DNA of 64,000 bases from Acidobacteriaceae bacterium. GTDB taxonomy: Bacteria > Acidobacteriota > Terriglobia > Terriglobales > Acidobacteriaceae. Made by a program: the position numbers and the translations under genes. Shown here piece after piece: positions 50,052 through 59,027 of this stretch. Under the pieces are notes generated by a model. That model had not been told where the DNA came from, did no database searches, and saw nothing but the letters and a program-made list of their open reading frames with translations. The stretch is taken from assembly GCA_903642225.1 (NCBI GenBank), contig CAHJWI010000002.1, forward strand, positions 120,130 to 184,129. The letters run 5' to 3'. Position 1 is the stretch's first letter; every line of letters begins with the position of its first letter.

Positions 50052-50687
50052 CTACAGGACGGACGCAGTGACGCGGTAGTAGGTGTGGGTTTCGGCGCAG
50101 CCACGGCAGAGTGTACGGCCGTCCACGACGACTTCGCGGCGGTAGTTCACACCCTCGCCGCAGCGCTCGCACGTAATTCGCGGGCCTTTGTACCCAGGAA
50201 ACTCGTTGGGCGGCAGCGGGACTTCGACCCAGTCCGCGGTAAATAACTCCGCATCCGTCAGTTCGCGATATGCGGTCATCTGCTGCTGGTTTTTATCTGC
50301 TATCTGCGGAAACCGTTCGCGGGCAAGCTGTTTTGAGCTCTCGCGCGCGGCGACACGAACGCCGGCATAGATGTGCTCGCCGCTTGTCCTCGTCAGGTCC
50401 ACAAAGGTCGCGGCCATCTTGCCGAAGTCAACAAACTTGAGGGCACGTTTGCCGAGGCGGCAGCCTGTGACTACGCCGATTGCGTCGGTGGCACAGCGAT
50501 CGATCTCGACAAAGGTGACGAGGCGCTTGCGCTCCGCACCGCGAGGATCAGTGACACCAAGCAGTGAGCACGCATGCATGGCCATGCGCACGCCGAGCAC
50601 CTGGCCCGCGCAAAGATGGCCGTGAGCGATGGCCGCGTCCGCCAGCAGGGGCTCCAGTTGAAGCGGCGACGCGGAGCTACTCGTCAT
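50052..50687 (-). CDS. FmdE-like protein with C-terminal zinc ribbon
   Basis: 211 residues. The N-terminal domain has AIAHGHLCAGQVLGVRMAMHA (H22, H24 and C26; pattern of FmdE/FwdE HGH.CPG), then EIDRCATDAIGVVTGC and GKRALKFVDFGKMAATF (in parts). A C-terminal zinc ribbon has C173, C176 (CERCGEG) and C194, C197 (LCRGCAE). FmdE was named for formylmethanofuran dehydrogenase subunit E, but stand-alone homologues occur widely in bacteria without methanogenesis and their role is not settled. No other Fmd/Fwd subunits are here. The start overlaps the upstream gene's end by 11 nt, so the two are coupled. The start at 50687 is preferred to 50726. Confidence 0.85.
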   Translation of the reverse strand: MTSSSASPLQLEPLLADAAIAHGHLCAGQVLGVRMAMHACSLLGVTDPRGAERKRLVTFVEIDRCATDAIGVVTGCRLGKRALKFVDFGKMAATFVDLTRTSGEHIYAGVRVAARESSKQLARERFPQIADKNQQQMTAYRELTDAELFTADWVEVPLPPNEFPGYKGPRITCERCGEGVNYRREVVVDGRTLCRGCAETHTYYRVTASVL

Positions 50688-51408
50688 CGCCGTCTCCGTC
50701 CTCGACGAGCGCTGTTGAGCTGCCAAGAATGTCGAAGCTGACGGGAGCGGCTCCCGTCGGCTGCAGCGCTACCCGCATGGGTTCGCGTTGCCACTTTGCA
50801 GCTGCACATACGGGTCGCTGGCGCTCAGCCTGCGGCCATCTGCCAACTACCTTGTCCACGGCCGCTCGCCGCGAGCCGATCTGCCACACGACGGCAGATA
50901 GACCACCCGCTTTTGCCGCAGTGTGCACGCCGCAGTAGGCAGCGTAGTCGCGATACCAGGTCACGTCACTTACCCCTGCATCGAAATCCGGCAGGTGCAA
51001 TGCGGTGACACGGCCGGTGACACGGTCCACCAATATCCAGGGGCCCGGCTGCCACACCCAGCGTGCGCCATGCTCGTCGGGCAGTGTGTCGTTCACGTGC
51101 AGAACGCGCTGGACGGTAAAGGACCGGTCGGTCACCTCATGCATCTCGCCCGTGGTCCAATCTTTTTGCCGGGTGTCCACGTACAGGGCACGCACGCGCA
51201 ACGTTCCGGCTTCGTCGGATTTATCTTCCTTCGCAACATCGGCTGCTACAAACGGCACGCGTCGAACCGGGCCAAGTGAGACGGCATGGGTGCGCGGCGG
51301 TTTAGCCGGTTTGGCCTCCGGCTTATCAGCTGCAAGTAGGGTATGCCCGGCTGCCAGCGCCAGCAACAGGACCAGCAACATGGGCGCGAGCTTTGCAGGT
51401 GCATACAT
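50677..51408 (-). CDS. Secreted protein of unknown function, coupled to the FmdE-like gene
   Basis: 243 residues. An N-terminal signal peptide or anchor (about 1-26, LAPMLLVLLLALAAGHTLLAA) and a Lys/Pro-rich linker precede a globular part with SLGPVRRVPFVAADV, RVRALYVDTRQKDWTTGEMHEV (in parts) and WYRDYAAYCGVHTAAKAGGLSA, then VVWQIGSRRAAVDKVVGRW. The C-terminus is acidic (EDGDGDDE). I do not recognise the family. The short overlap with the FmdE-like gene suggests a shared function, perhaps metal handling in the periplasm; that is inference. Confidence 0.7.
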   Translation of the reverse strand: MYAPAKLAPMLLVLLLALAAGHTLLAADKPEAKPAKPPRTHAVSLGPVRRVPFVAADVAKEDKSDEAGTLRVRALYVDTRQKDWTTGEMHEVTDRSFTVQRVLHVNDTLPDEHGARWVWQPGPWILVDRVTGRVTALHLPDFDAGVSDVTWYRDYAAYCGVHTAAKAGGLSAVVWQIGSRRAAVDKVVGRWPQAERQRPVCAAAKWQREPMRVALQPTGAAPVSFDILGSSTALVEDGDGDDE

Positions 51409-51645
51409 GATGGCAGCTTATGCTGCGGCCGGAGGACAAGCAAACCGACCATGTGCCCTCAAGTTGGGTCGACATGCACGGTTGTACCCGGCCAGATTCC
51501 TCCGCCGGTCTGAAGAGTTTTCCGCAACCGAGAACTTCTGCCCAGCGTTCGCGCGCGTAAGATGCCAGTAGACAATTCGCTGGCGGCGTGAGCGTTCCGC
51601 CGCCCGCAGACGATTTGAGAACCGCCGAAAGGAATACCCCGACCC

Positions 51646-52182
51646 ATGTGGAAACCGAACACCCCCGGCAGCCCGGCAACGCCCAACACTCCTGAACCCG
51701 TGCGTCCCACACCAACCACGCCCACTTCCTCGCCCGTCTCGGGTTTTGAAACGCCGACGACACGTTCCGCCACACCACAGGCCGCCGCGGCCACCGGCGA
51801 ACAGGCGACGATCGGCAAATCGCTGATGATCAAGGGCGAAGTGACTGGCTCCGAGTCGCTGTACATTGACGGACGCATTGAGGGCACCATCAACCTGCCG
51901 GGAAACCGCGTAACTGTTGGCCGCAACGGCCAGGTTGCAGCCAATATCTCCGCACGTGAGATCGTTGTTCTCGGCAAGGTGCGCGGGAACTGCCAGGCAT
52001 CGGACCGCATCGACATCCGCAGCGAAGGTTCGCTGACCGGCGATGTCATCGCGGCGCGCATCTCCATTGAAGATGGCGCTTTCTTCAAGGGCGGCATCGA
52101 CATTCGCAAGCCGGGTGCCGGCGAAGCGGGAGCAGCCAAGGCGACCGCCACAGAGCCCGTTGCTGTTGAATCGGCTTCGTAG
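51646..52182 (+). CDS. Bactofilin (polymer-forming cytoskeletal protein)
   Basis: 178 residues. A Pro/Thr/Ser-rich unstructured N-terminus (about 1-50) precedes the bactofilin beta-helix: ATIGKSLMIKGEVTGSESLYIDGRIEG, in parts IGKSLMIKGEVTGSE and LYIDGRIEGTI, then VTVGRNGQVAANISAREIVVLGKVRGNC and SLTGDVIAARISIEDGAFFKGGIDI, read as repeated G.V.a.i.a..v.v.G.v.G turns. The tail is Ala/Glu-rich. Bactofilins polymerise without nucleotide and position cell-wall enzymes. The start ATG 51646 gives the usual organisation. No cell-wall hydrolase lies adjacent. Confidence 0.92.
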   Translation: MWKPNTPGSPATPNTPEPVRPTPTTPTSSPVSGFETPTTRSATPQAAAATGEQATIGKSLMIKGEVTGSESLYIDGRIEGTINLPGNRVTVGRNGQVAANISAREIVVLGKVRGNCQASDRIDIRSEGSLTGDVIAARISIEDGAFFKGGIDIRKPGAGEAGAAKATATEPVAVESAS

Positions 52183-52206
52183 TTTCAAAATCGGTTGCTT
52201 GAACAC

Positions 52207-52233
52207 AGGAGGCTCCTTCCGAGGGGGCCTCTT
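52207..52233 (+). terminator. Possible terminator after the bactofilin gene
   Basis: AGGAGGCTCC (52207-52216) pairs with GGGGCCTCTT (52224-52233) around TTCCGAG, with two G-T wobbles. The T tract is weak (CTTGTG). It lies 25 nt past the bactofilin stop and before the convergent stop at 52258. Confidence 0.45.
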
Positions 52234-52257
52234 GTGCCGTAACGGGCGGTCTGCGAC

Positions 52258-53499
52258 TCAGGGCAGACCCATGAGCAGCAGGCCTTCCGTGCTGATGCGC
52301 TTACCATTCCAGGTGCGCTCGCGGAAGTAGGACTTGCTTAACACCTCGATCGTGCGCTGGCGAAGTCCATCACTGCCTTTTACAAGAATTTCCATGTCGG
52401 CCAGACGTCCATCCGGGCCAACCAGAACGCGCGCGACAGCCATGGGTTCATGTCGCTTTACAGCCTCGTCGGTCAAAGGGATGAGGTGTGCATCCAGTGA
52501 GGCCAGATCTCCGCGCATCTCCGCTGGTGTGGCCATGAGGCGCTCCTGCGGTTCAGTGGGGGGCAGCTTCGCCGCGGTGGTCAGGTCTGCCGCAAAGCTC
52601 GATGGCGAAAGGTCGCCTGCGACGCGCAGTTCGTCGAGACGCAACTCCCCAACCGACTGGTTGCTGTGCAGGATTTGAATGGTTGCGGCGACCCGCCGCT
52701 TGCCGATATTGCGGATATCGTTCCACAACGTTTGGACGCCAAAGCTGCCTGCCTCTACGCGCAGGTCGCCCGATGCTTCGTCAATGCATACAGACCGTGG
52801 CAGGCGGACCAGACCGATGGTGGGCGGAGGTTGCGCCGGCAAGCTGGTGCACAGCACCCGGTTACCATCGATCAGAACGCTTTCAGTCGTAACTTTGCCC
52901 CGCGCGCGCTCGACATCGCCAAGAGGGTCGTAGAGGGCAGCCAGCAGACGTCGCAGCATGAAGGGCACTACTGGGAGTTCATCGTCGACCCGTCGCTGAC
53001 CGTTGAGCACGAAGCGCCGAGAACGCACACCGTTCACTGTGAGCACGATTCGTGACCAGCGGTCGGTGTACCAGTCCTCTTCCAACGTTGCCTGGTTTTG
53101 CTGACCCGTATCTGAGCTCCAGTGCAGCGTGCCATGCAGATGGAACGGGGCAGAACCGGATTCTTCCAACGCTGACAGCAGAACGGCGTTCTGCAACTGC
53201 GGCACGTTGTCCAGCTTGCGAAGTGTCGTATTGATCGACACGCGCGGCAAGCCGATACCTGCGGGAACAATGCGGCTTTGCAGGTCGGCGCGGCGACGCT
53301 GCATGTCCATCGTCATGGATTGTGGAGAGGCAGTCGAAGCAACGCAGACCAGCAGCAGCAGGACATCGAGAACATGCGATGCGGCGAACCGCGCCTTACG
53401 CCTTTGCACCCACACCTGCACGACCGGCCGCCTGCATGATTCGAAGTGGCACGATCGTACATCGCGGAGCATGCGTCCGGCACGCAGGGGTGCGCTCAT
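52258..53499 (-). CDS. Secreted protein with TonB-like C-terminal domain
   Basis: 413 residues. A long N-terminus with many Arg/Cys precedes a hydrophobic signal segment (HVLDVLLLLVCVASTASPQ), so the true start may be an internal GTG near residues 28-33. A large middle part (about 70-320, for example RWSRIVLTVNGVRSRRFVL and PTIGLVRLPRSVCIDEASGD in parts) resembles lipoprotein-type beta domains. The last about 70 residues (AVARVLVGPDGRLADMEILV, then RTIEVLSKSYFRERTWNGKRI) have the TonB C-terminal pattern V.V.V..dG.v......G.......Al...W.f.P. It lies 7 nt downstream of ruvB. A ligand or partner is unknown. Confidence 0.65.
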   Translation of the reverse strand: MSAPLRAGRMLRDVRSCHFESCRRPVVQVWVQRRKARFAASHVLDVLLLLVCVASTASPQSMTMDMQRRRADLQSRIVPAGIGLPRVSINTTLRKLDNVPQLQNAVLLSALEESGSAPFHLHGTLHWSSDTGQQNQATLEEDWYTDRWSRIVLTVNGVRSRRFVLNGQRRVDDELPVVPFMLRRLLAALYDPLGDVERARGKVTTESVLIDGNRVLCTSLPAQPPPTIGLVRLPRSVCIDEASGDLRVEAGSFGVQTLWNDIRNIGKRRVAATIQILHSNQSVGELRLDELRVAGDLSPSSFAADLTTAAKLPPTEPQERLMATPAEMRGDLASLDAHLIPLTDEAVKRHEPMAVARVLVGPDGRLADMEILVKGSDGLRQRTIEVLSKSYFRERTWNGKRISTEGLLLMGLP

Positions 53500-53506
53500 C
53501 GGCCAG

Positions 53507-54595
53507 CTAAAACAGAGTTGGCCTGTCGAAGAGTGCAGCCTTGACTGGCGGCGCGATCCCCAGGTGCTCGTAGGCGAGGCGCGTCGCCACCCGGCCGCGA
53601 GGCGTACGGTTCAGGAAGCCGATCTGCATGAGGAACGGTTCGTAGACCTCCTCCAGCGCGTCTTCTTCTTCGCCCAACGCAGCTGCCAGGGTGTTCAGAC
53701 CGACAGGTCCACCATCGTACTTTTCAATGATGGTGCGCAGCAGGCGGCGGTCGAGTTCGTCGAAGCCATGCGCATCCACCTCCAGCATTTCAAGCGCGGC
53801 CTGGGCTGTTGCGAGATCGATGCGGCCGTGGGCACGCACCTGGGCGTAGTCCCGCACCCGGCGCAACAGGCGGTTGGCGATGCGCGGGGTTCCGCGGGAG
53901 CGCATGGCGATCTCCGCCGCACCGTCGGTGTCAACGCCGACGCCCATGACCTCTGCGGAACGCTCCACGATAAAGCGGAGTTCGTCGTCGGTGTAGAACT
54001 CAAGCCGCAAGAGGATGCCGAAGCGCGACCGCAGCGGTGAGCTGAGCAGACCCGGGCGGGTGGTGGCACCCACAAAGGTGAATGGGTGGATCGTCATGAC
54101 GTGGGTGCGTGCCGCCGGTCCCTGACCAATCATGATGTCCAGCTTGTAGTCCTCGAGCGCAATGTAGAGCTTCTCTTCAAGCACGGGTTGCAATCGATGG
54201 ATTTCGTCGAGGAACAGGACTTGGCGCTCGCGCAGATTGGTGAGGATCGCGGTAAGGTCACCCTGCTTTTCAAGAGCAGGGCCACTGGTCTGCTGAAAGC
54301 CGACGCCAAGTTCGTTGGCGATGATGGTGGCCAGCGTGGTTTTGCCCAGGCCGGGCGGTCCGAAGAGCAGGACATGGTCCAGCGCCTCACCCCGGCTGCG
54401 CGCCGCCTCCAGCGCAACGGCGAGCTGTTCCTTGGCCTTGGACTGCCCGATAAACTCCTGCAGGCGGACGGGCCGGAGCTTGAGTTCAAACTCGTCCTCG
54501 TCTCCGCTGCGTGCTGCACCGCTCACGACGCGGGCTACTTCCGCTTCGCGAGGGCCGCCATTCGTGTCGAAGCGCTTCTTGGTCAGGAAGTCCAT
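53507..54595 (-). CDS. ruvB: Holliday junction branch migration ATPase RuvB
   Basis: 362 residues. RuvB motifs are intact: [18 protein letters not shown], Walker [29 protein letters not shown] (Walker B), [18 protein letters not shown] (sensor 1) and the C-terminal winged helix with [30 protein letters not shown] (in parts [13 protein letters not shown] and [14 protein letters not shown]), ending [17 protein letters not shown]. RuvB drives branch migration with RuvA; ruvA and ruvC are not in the window. A Glu/Asp-rich segment follows the N-terminal Lys/Arg. It shares a divergent upstream region of about 97 nt with the EamA transporter gene. Confidence 0.97.
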   Translation of the reverse strand: MDFLTKKRFDTNGGPREAEVARVVSGAARSGDEDEFELKLRPVRLQEFIGQSKAKEQLAVALEAARSRGEALDHVLLFGPPGLGKTTLATIIANELGVGFQQTSGPALEKQGDLTAILTNLRERQVLFLDEIHRLQPVLEEKLYIALEDYKLDIMIGQGPAARTHVMTIHPFTFVGATTRPGLLSSPLRSRFGILLRLEFYTDDELRFIVERSAEVMGVGVDTDGAAEIAMRSRGTPRIANRLLRRVRDYAQVRAHGRIDLATAQAALEMLEVDAHGFDELDRRLLRTIIEKYDGGPVGLNTLAAALGEEEDALEEVYEPFLMQIGFLNRTPRGRVATRLAYEHLGIAPPVKAALFDRPTLF

Positions 54596-54692
54596 CTATC
54601 GCCGATGTTAAAGCACGGCGATGGGAAAGCGAAAACGGCGGTTTGCCGATGCAGAGCCAAGAGAGAGGACCTGGTTGTTAGGCTTGAGAAGT

Positions 54693-55676
54693 ATGTCTCC
54701 TTCCCATAGGCTGTGGCCGAGCGACTGGCGTATTCCTCTCGCCTTCCTGTGCGTGTATTTCTTTTGGGGATCGACCTTTGTGGCGATCCGCTACAGCGTT
54801 GCATTTCTCACGCCGGGATTTGTGTCGGGGTTTCGGTACCTGGCGGCGGGATTAGTGCTGCTGGGCTGGTGGCGATGGCGGCACGGTGCAGTTCACATCT
54901 CGCAGAAGGAACTGCTGCGGCAGTTTACCGTAGGGCTGCTCCTGTTGACCGGCAACAATATCCTGCTGGGATGGGGTGAGCGGTATGTGACGGCTGGGTA
55001 CGCCTCACTGCTTGCGGCGAGCATTCCTATGATGGTGGCGCTGTTTGAGAGTTTTGTGCCGGGAGGCGTGCCGCTCAATCGGATAGGCTGGGCCGGAACC
55101 GTGCTCGGGCTTGCGGGGCTGGCTGTGCTGCTGGGGCCCGTGCTGCGGAACGGATTAGTGAATCACGGCGCAAGCAGTGCAGCAGACCATGCACTGGCGG
55201 TAGGCTCGTCCATCATGGGCACGGCGATTGCGTGCTGGATCGCGGGTATGCTGCTCGCTGGACGCGTGCCCTCAAAAATTGAACCAATGCTTGCGAGCGC
55301 CTGGCAGATGACGATGGCCGGTGCAGTGAATGTGCTGATTGGCACGGCCGCGGGCGGGTGGCAGAGTGCCCACTGGACGCGTGGGCTGGTAGCGGCGCTT
55401 CTATGGCTCACGATCTTTGGGTCTCTTGTGGGCTACTCCGCGTACACGTACTTGTTGGCCCGCGTACCGATGGCCAAGGTCGCTACGTACGCGTATGTGA
55501 ACCCGATTGTTGCCGTGGGCCTGAGCGCAGCGTTTCTGCATGAGTCGCTGCACGGGTCGCAGTGGGCCGCGATGGCTGTGATCCTGGTTGCAGTGGCGAT
55601 CGTGACCGCTTCGCGAGCCGGCACGAAGGTGCCTACGGCTGAGACAGAGGCAATTGCCGTCACCGAAACAGGTTAG
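54693..55676 (+). CDS. EamA/DMT family transporter (YedA-like)
   Basis: 327 residues with about ten membrane helices in two EamA repeats. The first repeat begins LAFLCVYFFWGSTFVAIRYSV (in parts YFFWGSTFVAIRY) with GFRYLAAGLVLLGW; the second has GTAIACWIAGMLLAGRVP and VGYSAYTYLLARVPMAKVAT (in parts), the family's typical S-A/Y…L segment near the end, followed by YVNPIVAVGLSAAFLHESL. EamA proteins export amino acids or nucleobases, or similar small metabolites. ATG 54693 follows GAGAAG and begins at the usual place; an upstream ATG at 54621 would add a basic leader. Its stop overlaps the amine oxidase stop by 4 nt on the opposite strand. Confidence 0.85.
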   Translation: MSPSHRLWPSDWRIPLAFLCVYFFWGSTFVAIRYSVAFLTPGFVSGFRYLAAGLVLLGWWRWRHGAVHISQKELLRQFTVGLLLLTGNNILLGWGERYVTAGYASLLAASIPMMVALFESFVPGGVPLNRIGWAGTVLGLAGLAVLLGPVLRNGLVNHGASSAADHALAVGSSIMGTAIACWIAGMLLAGRVPSKIEPMLASAWQMTMAGAVNVLIGTAAGGWQSAHWTRGLVAALLWLTIFGSLVGYSAYTYLLARVPMAKVATYAYVNPIVAVGLSAAFLHESLHGSQWAAMAVILVAVAIVTASRAGTKVPTAETEAIAVTETG

Positions 55677-57061
55677 CTGCCGCTCGAGCCCAGGATTTGG
55701 GCGGCGGCTCGCAAGCCGCTACCCAAAGCTCCGTGCACGGTGCCCCAATTGCCTGTGGTGTCGGTATGCTCGCCGGCAAAGAACAGGGTGTCTTCAACGG
55801 GTTCGGACAGCTTTGCGGAAACGTCCGCTGCACCCACGGGCACCCAGGAGTATGCACCCAGGCTGAGAGGATCGTTGGTCCAGTCGTGCCTATGGTGCGA
55901 AACCAGCTCATTCAGAACGGCATGGCGCGGCAGCCCGAAAATTTGAGCGAGTTCGGCACAGGCAAGGTGCGCAATGGCATGATCGTCCAGGCTGTTAAAG
56001 GCGCGTGCCGATGGGCCGCCGCTCCACGCGGTGAGTACGGGAGCGAGTGACGGGAACGTGGTCCAGAACACACCGAAATTTGCGCGGTGTAGCAAGGCGT
56101 TGCGCTCTGCGGAGAGCAGGAAAGAAAGCCGTTGCAGCGCCTCTGCTTCAGGAAAAAAGTCCGCCCACCAGCGCCGCTTGAACACGAGACTCATGCGACA
56201 GACATGGCCCATGCGCATGCGGCCGGCCTGCACCAGAATGTCGTCCGGTGACGGTTCAAACGCAACGGAACCGGCCTGCAGAACACCGAGCGGAAGCGTG
56301 AGTAAAGCGGCGTCTGCGTTGAGGCTTTCATCGTCCGCCATCGTGAGCGTGACGGCACCGCGGCGCCACTGTACCCGGACGACCTGGGTGCGCAGGCGAA
56401 GCACGCCACCGGCCGTGTGCAGTCGCTCTGCGAGCCGTTGCGGCAATTGCGCATAGCCGCCATCCACGTGCAGCGCAGTCTCGCCATCGATGCTGTCTTC
56501 AGCTGCCTGCTGCACAGCGAGGGACCGTACAGATATTTCCTCTGCGTCGGCTGCGTTAAAGCCCTCGACATAGGCGGTCGCGCGGCGCTGCGCGTCGGCA
56601 GGCAAACCCTGTTGTGCGGCCCAGCTGGCGAAGCTCATGTCGCTGCCGGGATGGGAGTCCGTCCACGAACGCAGCTGCTCCATCGCTTGAAACGGGTCGG
56701 GGCTGTCGCCCTCGTCTCCGCCCGTTTTTGGTGTGGGGACGGCACTGCCGGTCAGCACCGATCTACCGTCCTCTGTTTGGATCACACCATCAGACGTGTA
56801 GGTCAGCATTTCGCCTCCCCGTTCGGTGGCACGCAAGCCGAGCGAGTGCAGCCACGACAACAGCTCCGGCGGCCTGCCGTGGACGAACTCCGCTCCCAGT
56901 TCCACCGGGATGCCGTCCACATCTGCGGTGCGGACTCTGCCGCCTAAGTGGTCGCTCGCCTCAATCACCGTGACAGCATGGCCTGACTCCGCCAGAACGA
57001 CCGCCGCCGCCAGACCGGAGACGCCCGCACCCACAACGATGATCTTCTTTCGCGTCGTCAT
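55673..57061 (-). CDS. Flavin-containing amine oxidase (MAO-like)
   Basis: 462 residues. FAD-binding N-terminus KIIVVGAGVSGLAAAVVLAESGH with EASDHLGGRVRT (GG motif), substrate-domain GAEFVHGRPPELL and HVDGGYAQLPQRLAERL, and the C-terminal FAD-contact DTLFFAGEHTDTTGNWGTVHGALGSGLRAA, in parts FFAGEHTDTTGNWGTV and HGALGSGLRAAA. The middle stretch (about 250-400) is a normal substrate domain. It should oxidise primary or secondary amines, or act as an L-amino-acid or polyamine oxidase. Its start overlaps the cca stop by 4 nt (ATGA), suggesting one transcript. Confidence 0.93.
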   Translation of the reverse strand: MTTRKKIIVVGAGVSGLAAAVVLAESGHAVTVIEASDHLGGRVRTADVDGIPVELGAEFVHGRPPELLSWLHSLGLRATERGGEMLTYTSDGVIQTEDGRSVLTGSAVPTPKTGGDEGDSPDPFQAMEQLRSWTDSHPGSDMSFASWAAQQGLPADAQRRATAYVEGFNAADAEEISVRSLAVQQAAEDSIDGETALHVDGGYAQLPQRLAERLHTAGGVLRLRTQVVRVQWRRGAVTLTMADDESLNADAALLTLPLGVLQAGSVAFEPSPDDILVQAGRMRMGHVCRMSLVFKRRWWADFFPEAEALQRLSFLLSAERNALLHRANFGVFWTTFPSLAPVLTAWSGGPSARAFNSLDDHAIAHLACAELAQIFGLPRHAVLNELVSHHRHDWTNDPLSLGAYSWVPVGAADVSAKLSEPVEDTLFFAGEHTDTTGNWGTVHGALGSGLRAAAQILGSSGS

Positions 57062-58479
57062 CCTGCTGTTCCCGCCGCTGCGGTATCTTCCGACAGCAAG
57101 GCATGAAGCATGCGGAGGGCTTCGTCGTGAGTCGTCACTGCACCTTCCAGCTGCGCATCTTCAATTGTTTGCAGCAACTGTTTAAAGCGGGGGGAGGGCC
57201 TGAGCCCGGCATCAATCAGATCGCGGCCGCTGAGCAGTGGGCTTGGCGTGTGATGCTCCTCCGGCACGGCGTAGAACCGGTCGCTGGCGTAGTCATACAT
57301 GCCCAGCAGGTTGTGGCTGCTGGTGCAATCGAGCTTGTGCAGCGCCAGGTGCTCGGGAAAGTCGTGCAGGCGAAAGAAGCGGCGCAGGGTGGATTCCCGC
57401 ATCTGCTTTACGTCACCGAAGCGCATGTGATTGGCCACGAGCGAAACGATCTGCTCTGTGTCCTCGTTGCTGAAACGCAAGCGGTTGAGGATGGCGCGAG
57501 TCATCGTCGCACCTACTTCTGCATGGCCGTTGAACCGGATGCGTGGCTTGTCGTCGCCGGGCTGCGGCGGTCGGCAGCATGGAGGTTTGCCGACGTCGTG
57601 CAGGAGCGCTGCCCAGGCCAGGGTGGGTTTTGTACCCACTTCAAGTTTGTCGAGCAGCAGCAACGTATGCACCCACACGTCGCCCTCCGGATGCCACTCC
57701 GGCGGCTGCTCCACACCTTGCATGCGGGTGATCTCCGGCAGCACATGCACCAGCAGACCGCTCTCGTCCAGGAGTTCGAACGCGCGCTTTGCGTGGCCTT
57801 CCGTGAGCATTTTTGTCAGCTCCTCACGGACACGCTCGTTGCTGACCTGCGCGACTGTGGCGGCCTGCTCCTGCATGGCGCGCATGGTTAAGGGGTCGAT
57901 GGTGAAGCCGAGACGCGCGGCGAAACGAATGGCACGCAGCATGCGCAGCTTGTCTTCTGCAAAGCGGCGCACTGGGTCCCCAATGGCGCGGATCACCTTT
58001 GCTTCAAGATCAGCACGGCCATTGACGAAATCCAACACCTTCGACTGTAGTGTTGCTTCAGAAAACTCCAAAGGGTCCAGCATCATGCCGTTGATGGTGA
58101 AGTCCCGGCGCGCCACGTCACGCTCTGGCGAATCGGAATAGGTAACCTCCACGGGGCGGCGGCCGTCTTCGTAGACACCGTCATCGCGAAAGGTAGCAAC
58201 CTCGGTCCTGATCTCGCATCCCTCTGCACTGCGCTCGCTGCAGACGATGACGACGCCGAAATGAGCACCCACACCAAAGGTTCGCGGAAAGCCGAGCAGC
58301 ACCTTTTGCGGGGGTGCGTCCGTGGCCACGTCATAGTCCTTGGGAACGTTGCCCAGAAGCAGGTCCCGTACACAGCCACCGGCAAAGTAGGCCTGAAACC
58401 CATCGCGGCGCAGCTGCACAACAACGTCTGCGGCTGCCTGAAACTGTGTACTCTGGATTGCCTCGCGAAGCCGTGCCAT
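57058..58479 (-). CDS. cca: CCA-adding tRNA nucleotidyltransferase
   Basis: 473 residues from ATG 58479 (MARLREAIQSTQFQ); the open frame further upstream has no protein-like composition. The class II nucleotidyltransferase head is FAGGCVRDLLLGNVPKDYDVATDA, in parts FAGGCVRDLLLG and PKDYDVATDA (catalytic Asp residues), then DFTINGMMLDP (RRDFTING motif) and DPVRRFAEDKLRMLRAIRFAAR. An HD domain is present: WVHTLLLLDKL and AALLHDVGKPP with GHAEVGA. The enzyme adds or repairs the tRNA 3' CCA; both tRNAs in this window encode CCA, so repair would be its main use on them. A PolyA-polymerase role cannot be excluded. Confidence 0.93.
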   Translation of the reverse strand: MARLREAIQSTQFQAAADVVVQLRRDGFQAYFAGGCVRDLLLGNVPKDYDVATDAPPQKVLLGFPRTFGVGAHFGVVIVCSERSAEGCEIRTEVATFRDDGVYEDGRRPVEVTYSDSPERDVARRDFTINGMMLDPLEFSEATLQSKVLDFVNGRADLEAKVIRAIGDPVRRFAEDKLRMLRAIRFAARLGFTIDPLTMRAMQEQAATVAQVSNERVREELTKMLTEGHAKRAFELLDESGLLVHVLPEITRMQGVEQPPEWHPEGDVWVHTLLLLDKLEVGTKPTLAWAALLHDVGKPPCCRPPQPGDDKPRIRFNGHAEVGATMTRAILNRLRFSNEDTEQIVSLVANHMRFGDVKQMRESTLRRFFRLHDFPEHLALHKLDCTSSHNLLGMYDYASDRFYAVPEEHHTPSPLLSGRDLIDAGLRPSPRFKQLLQTIEDAQLEGAVTTHDEALRMLHALLSEDTAAAGTAG

Positions 58480-59027
58480 ACCTATTGGATGCGCAGGGCT
58501 GAGGTCTGGCTGCGATAGTGCCAGACCTGGCTGCAACACCAAACCTGACACGAGTCGGCGGGTTCCACGCGAAAATATGCTCCGCCGGCAAGCGCGCCCT
58601 GATCGCGCAATCACAATGTGTCGCCGAAGGTCGCCTGCACCACATCGGCGGCCTGTAGTGGAATTAGATCTTTCAGCGCGGCCACGGCGACATCGGTGTC
58701 GCGCACGCGAAAGAAGTAAGAGAAAGTAGCAGAACCACATAAGTCACGCCGATTGCAACTTCCTGCAGCCCCTTGTCCCGGCCGGCGATGGTTCACGAAG
58801 TCTCTTTGCCTGTATCCGGCAGATCGTCTTGCTGCAGGCCTCTGGGATAAGATCACGAATCCTCTGGTGCTTTGAAACGATCTGCTCAAAGCTTGCAGCG
58901 GCTTTCCAGCGGCGATGCTTCATCGGCATATTCCCTGCTGGGTGTGCGGGTGCGCTGCTGTGGTCTGCGATGACGTCCGTATGCTGAGTGATTTCAGCAT
59001 TTGGCGCGTTCCGCTTAGCATGGAAGG
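58480..59027 (+). other. Non-coding stretch between cca and tsaD, possible decayed gene
   Basis: About 548 bp. Minus-strand pieces look protein-like in two frames: ATFSYFFRVRDTDVAVAALK and LIPLQAADVVQATFGDTL (58615-58740) and ASFEQIVSKHQRIRDLIPEA (58840-58905). Neither has a good start and I recognise no family, so a decayed minus-strand gene is possible but unproven. No clear promoter for tsaD was found. Confidence 0.35.
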
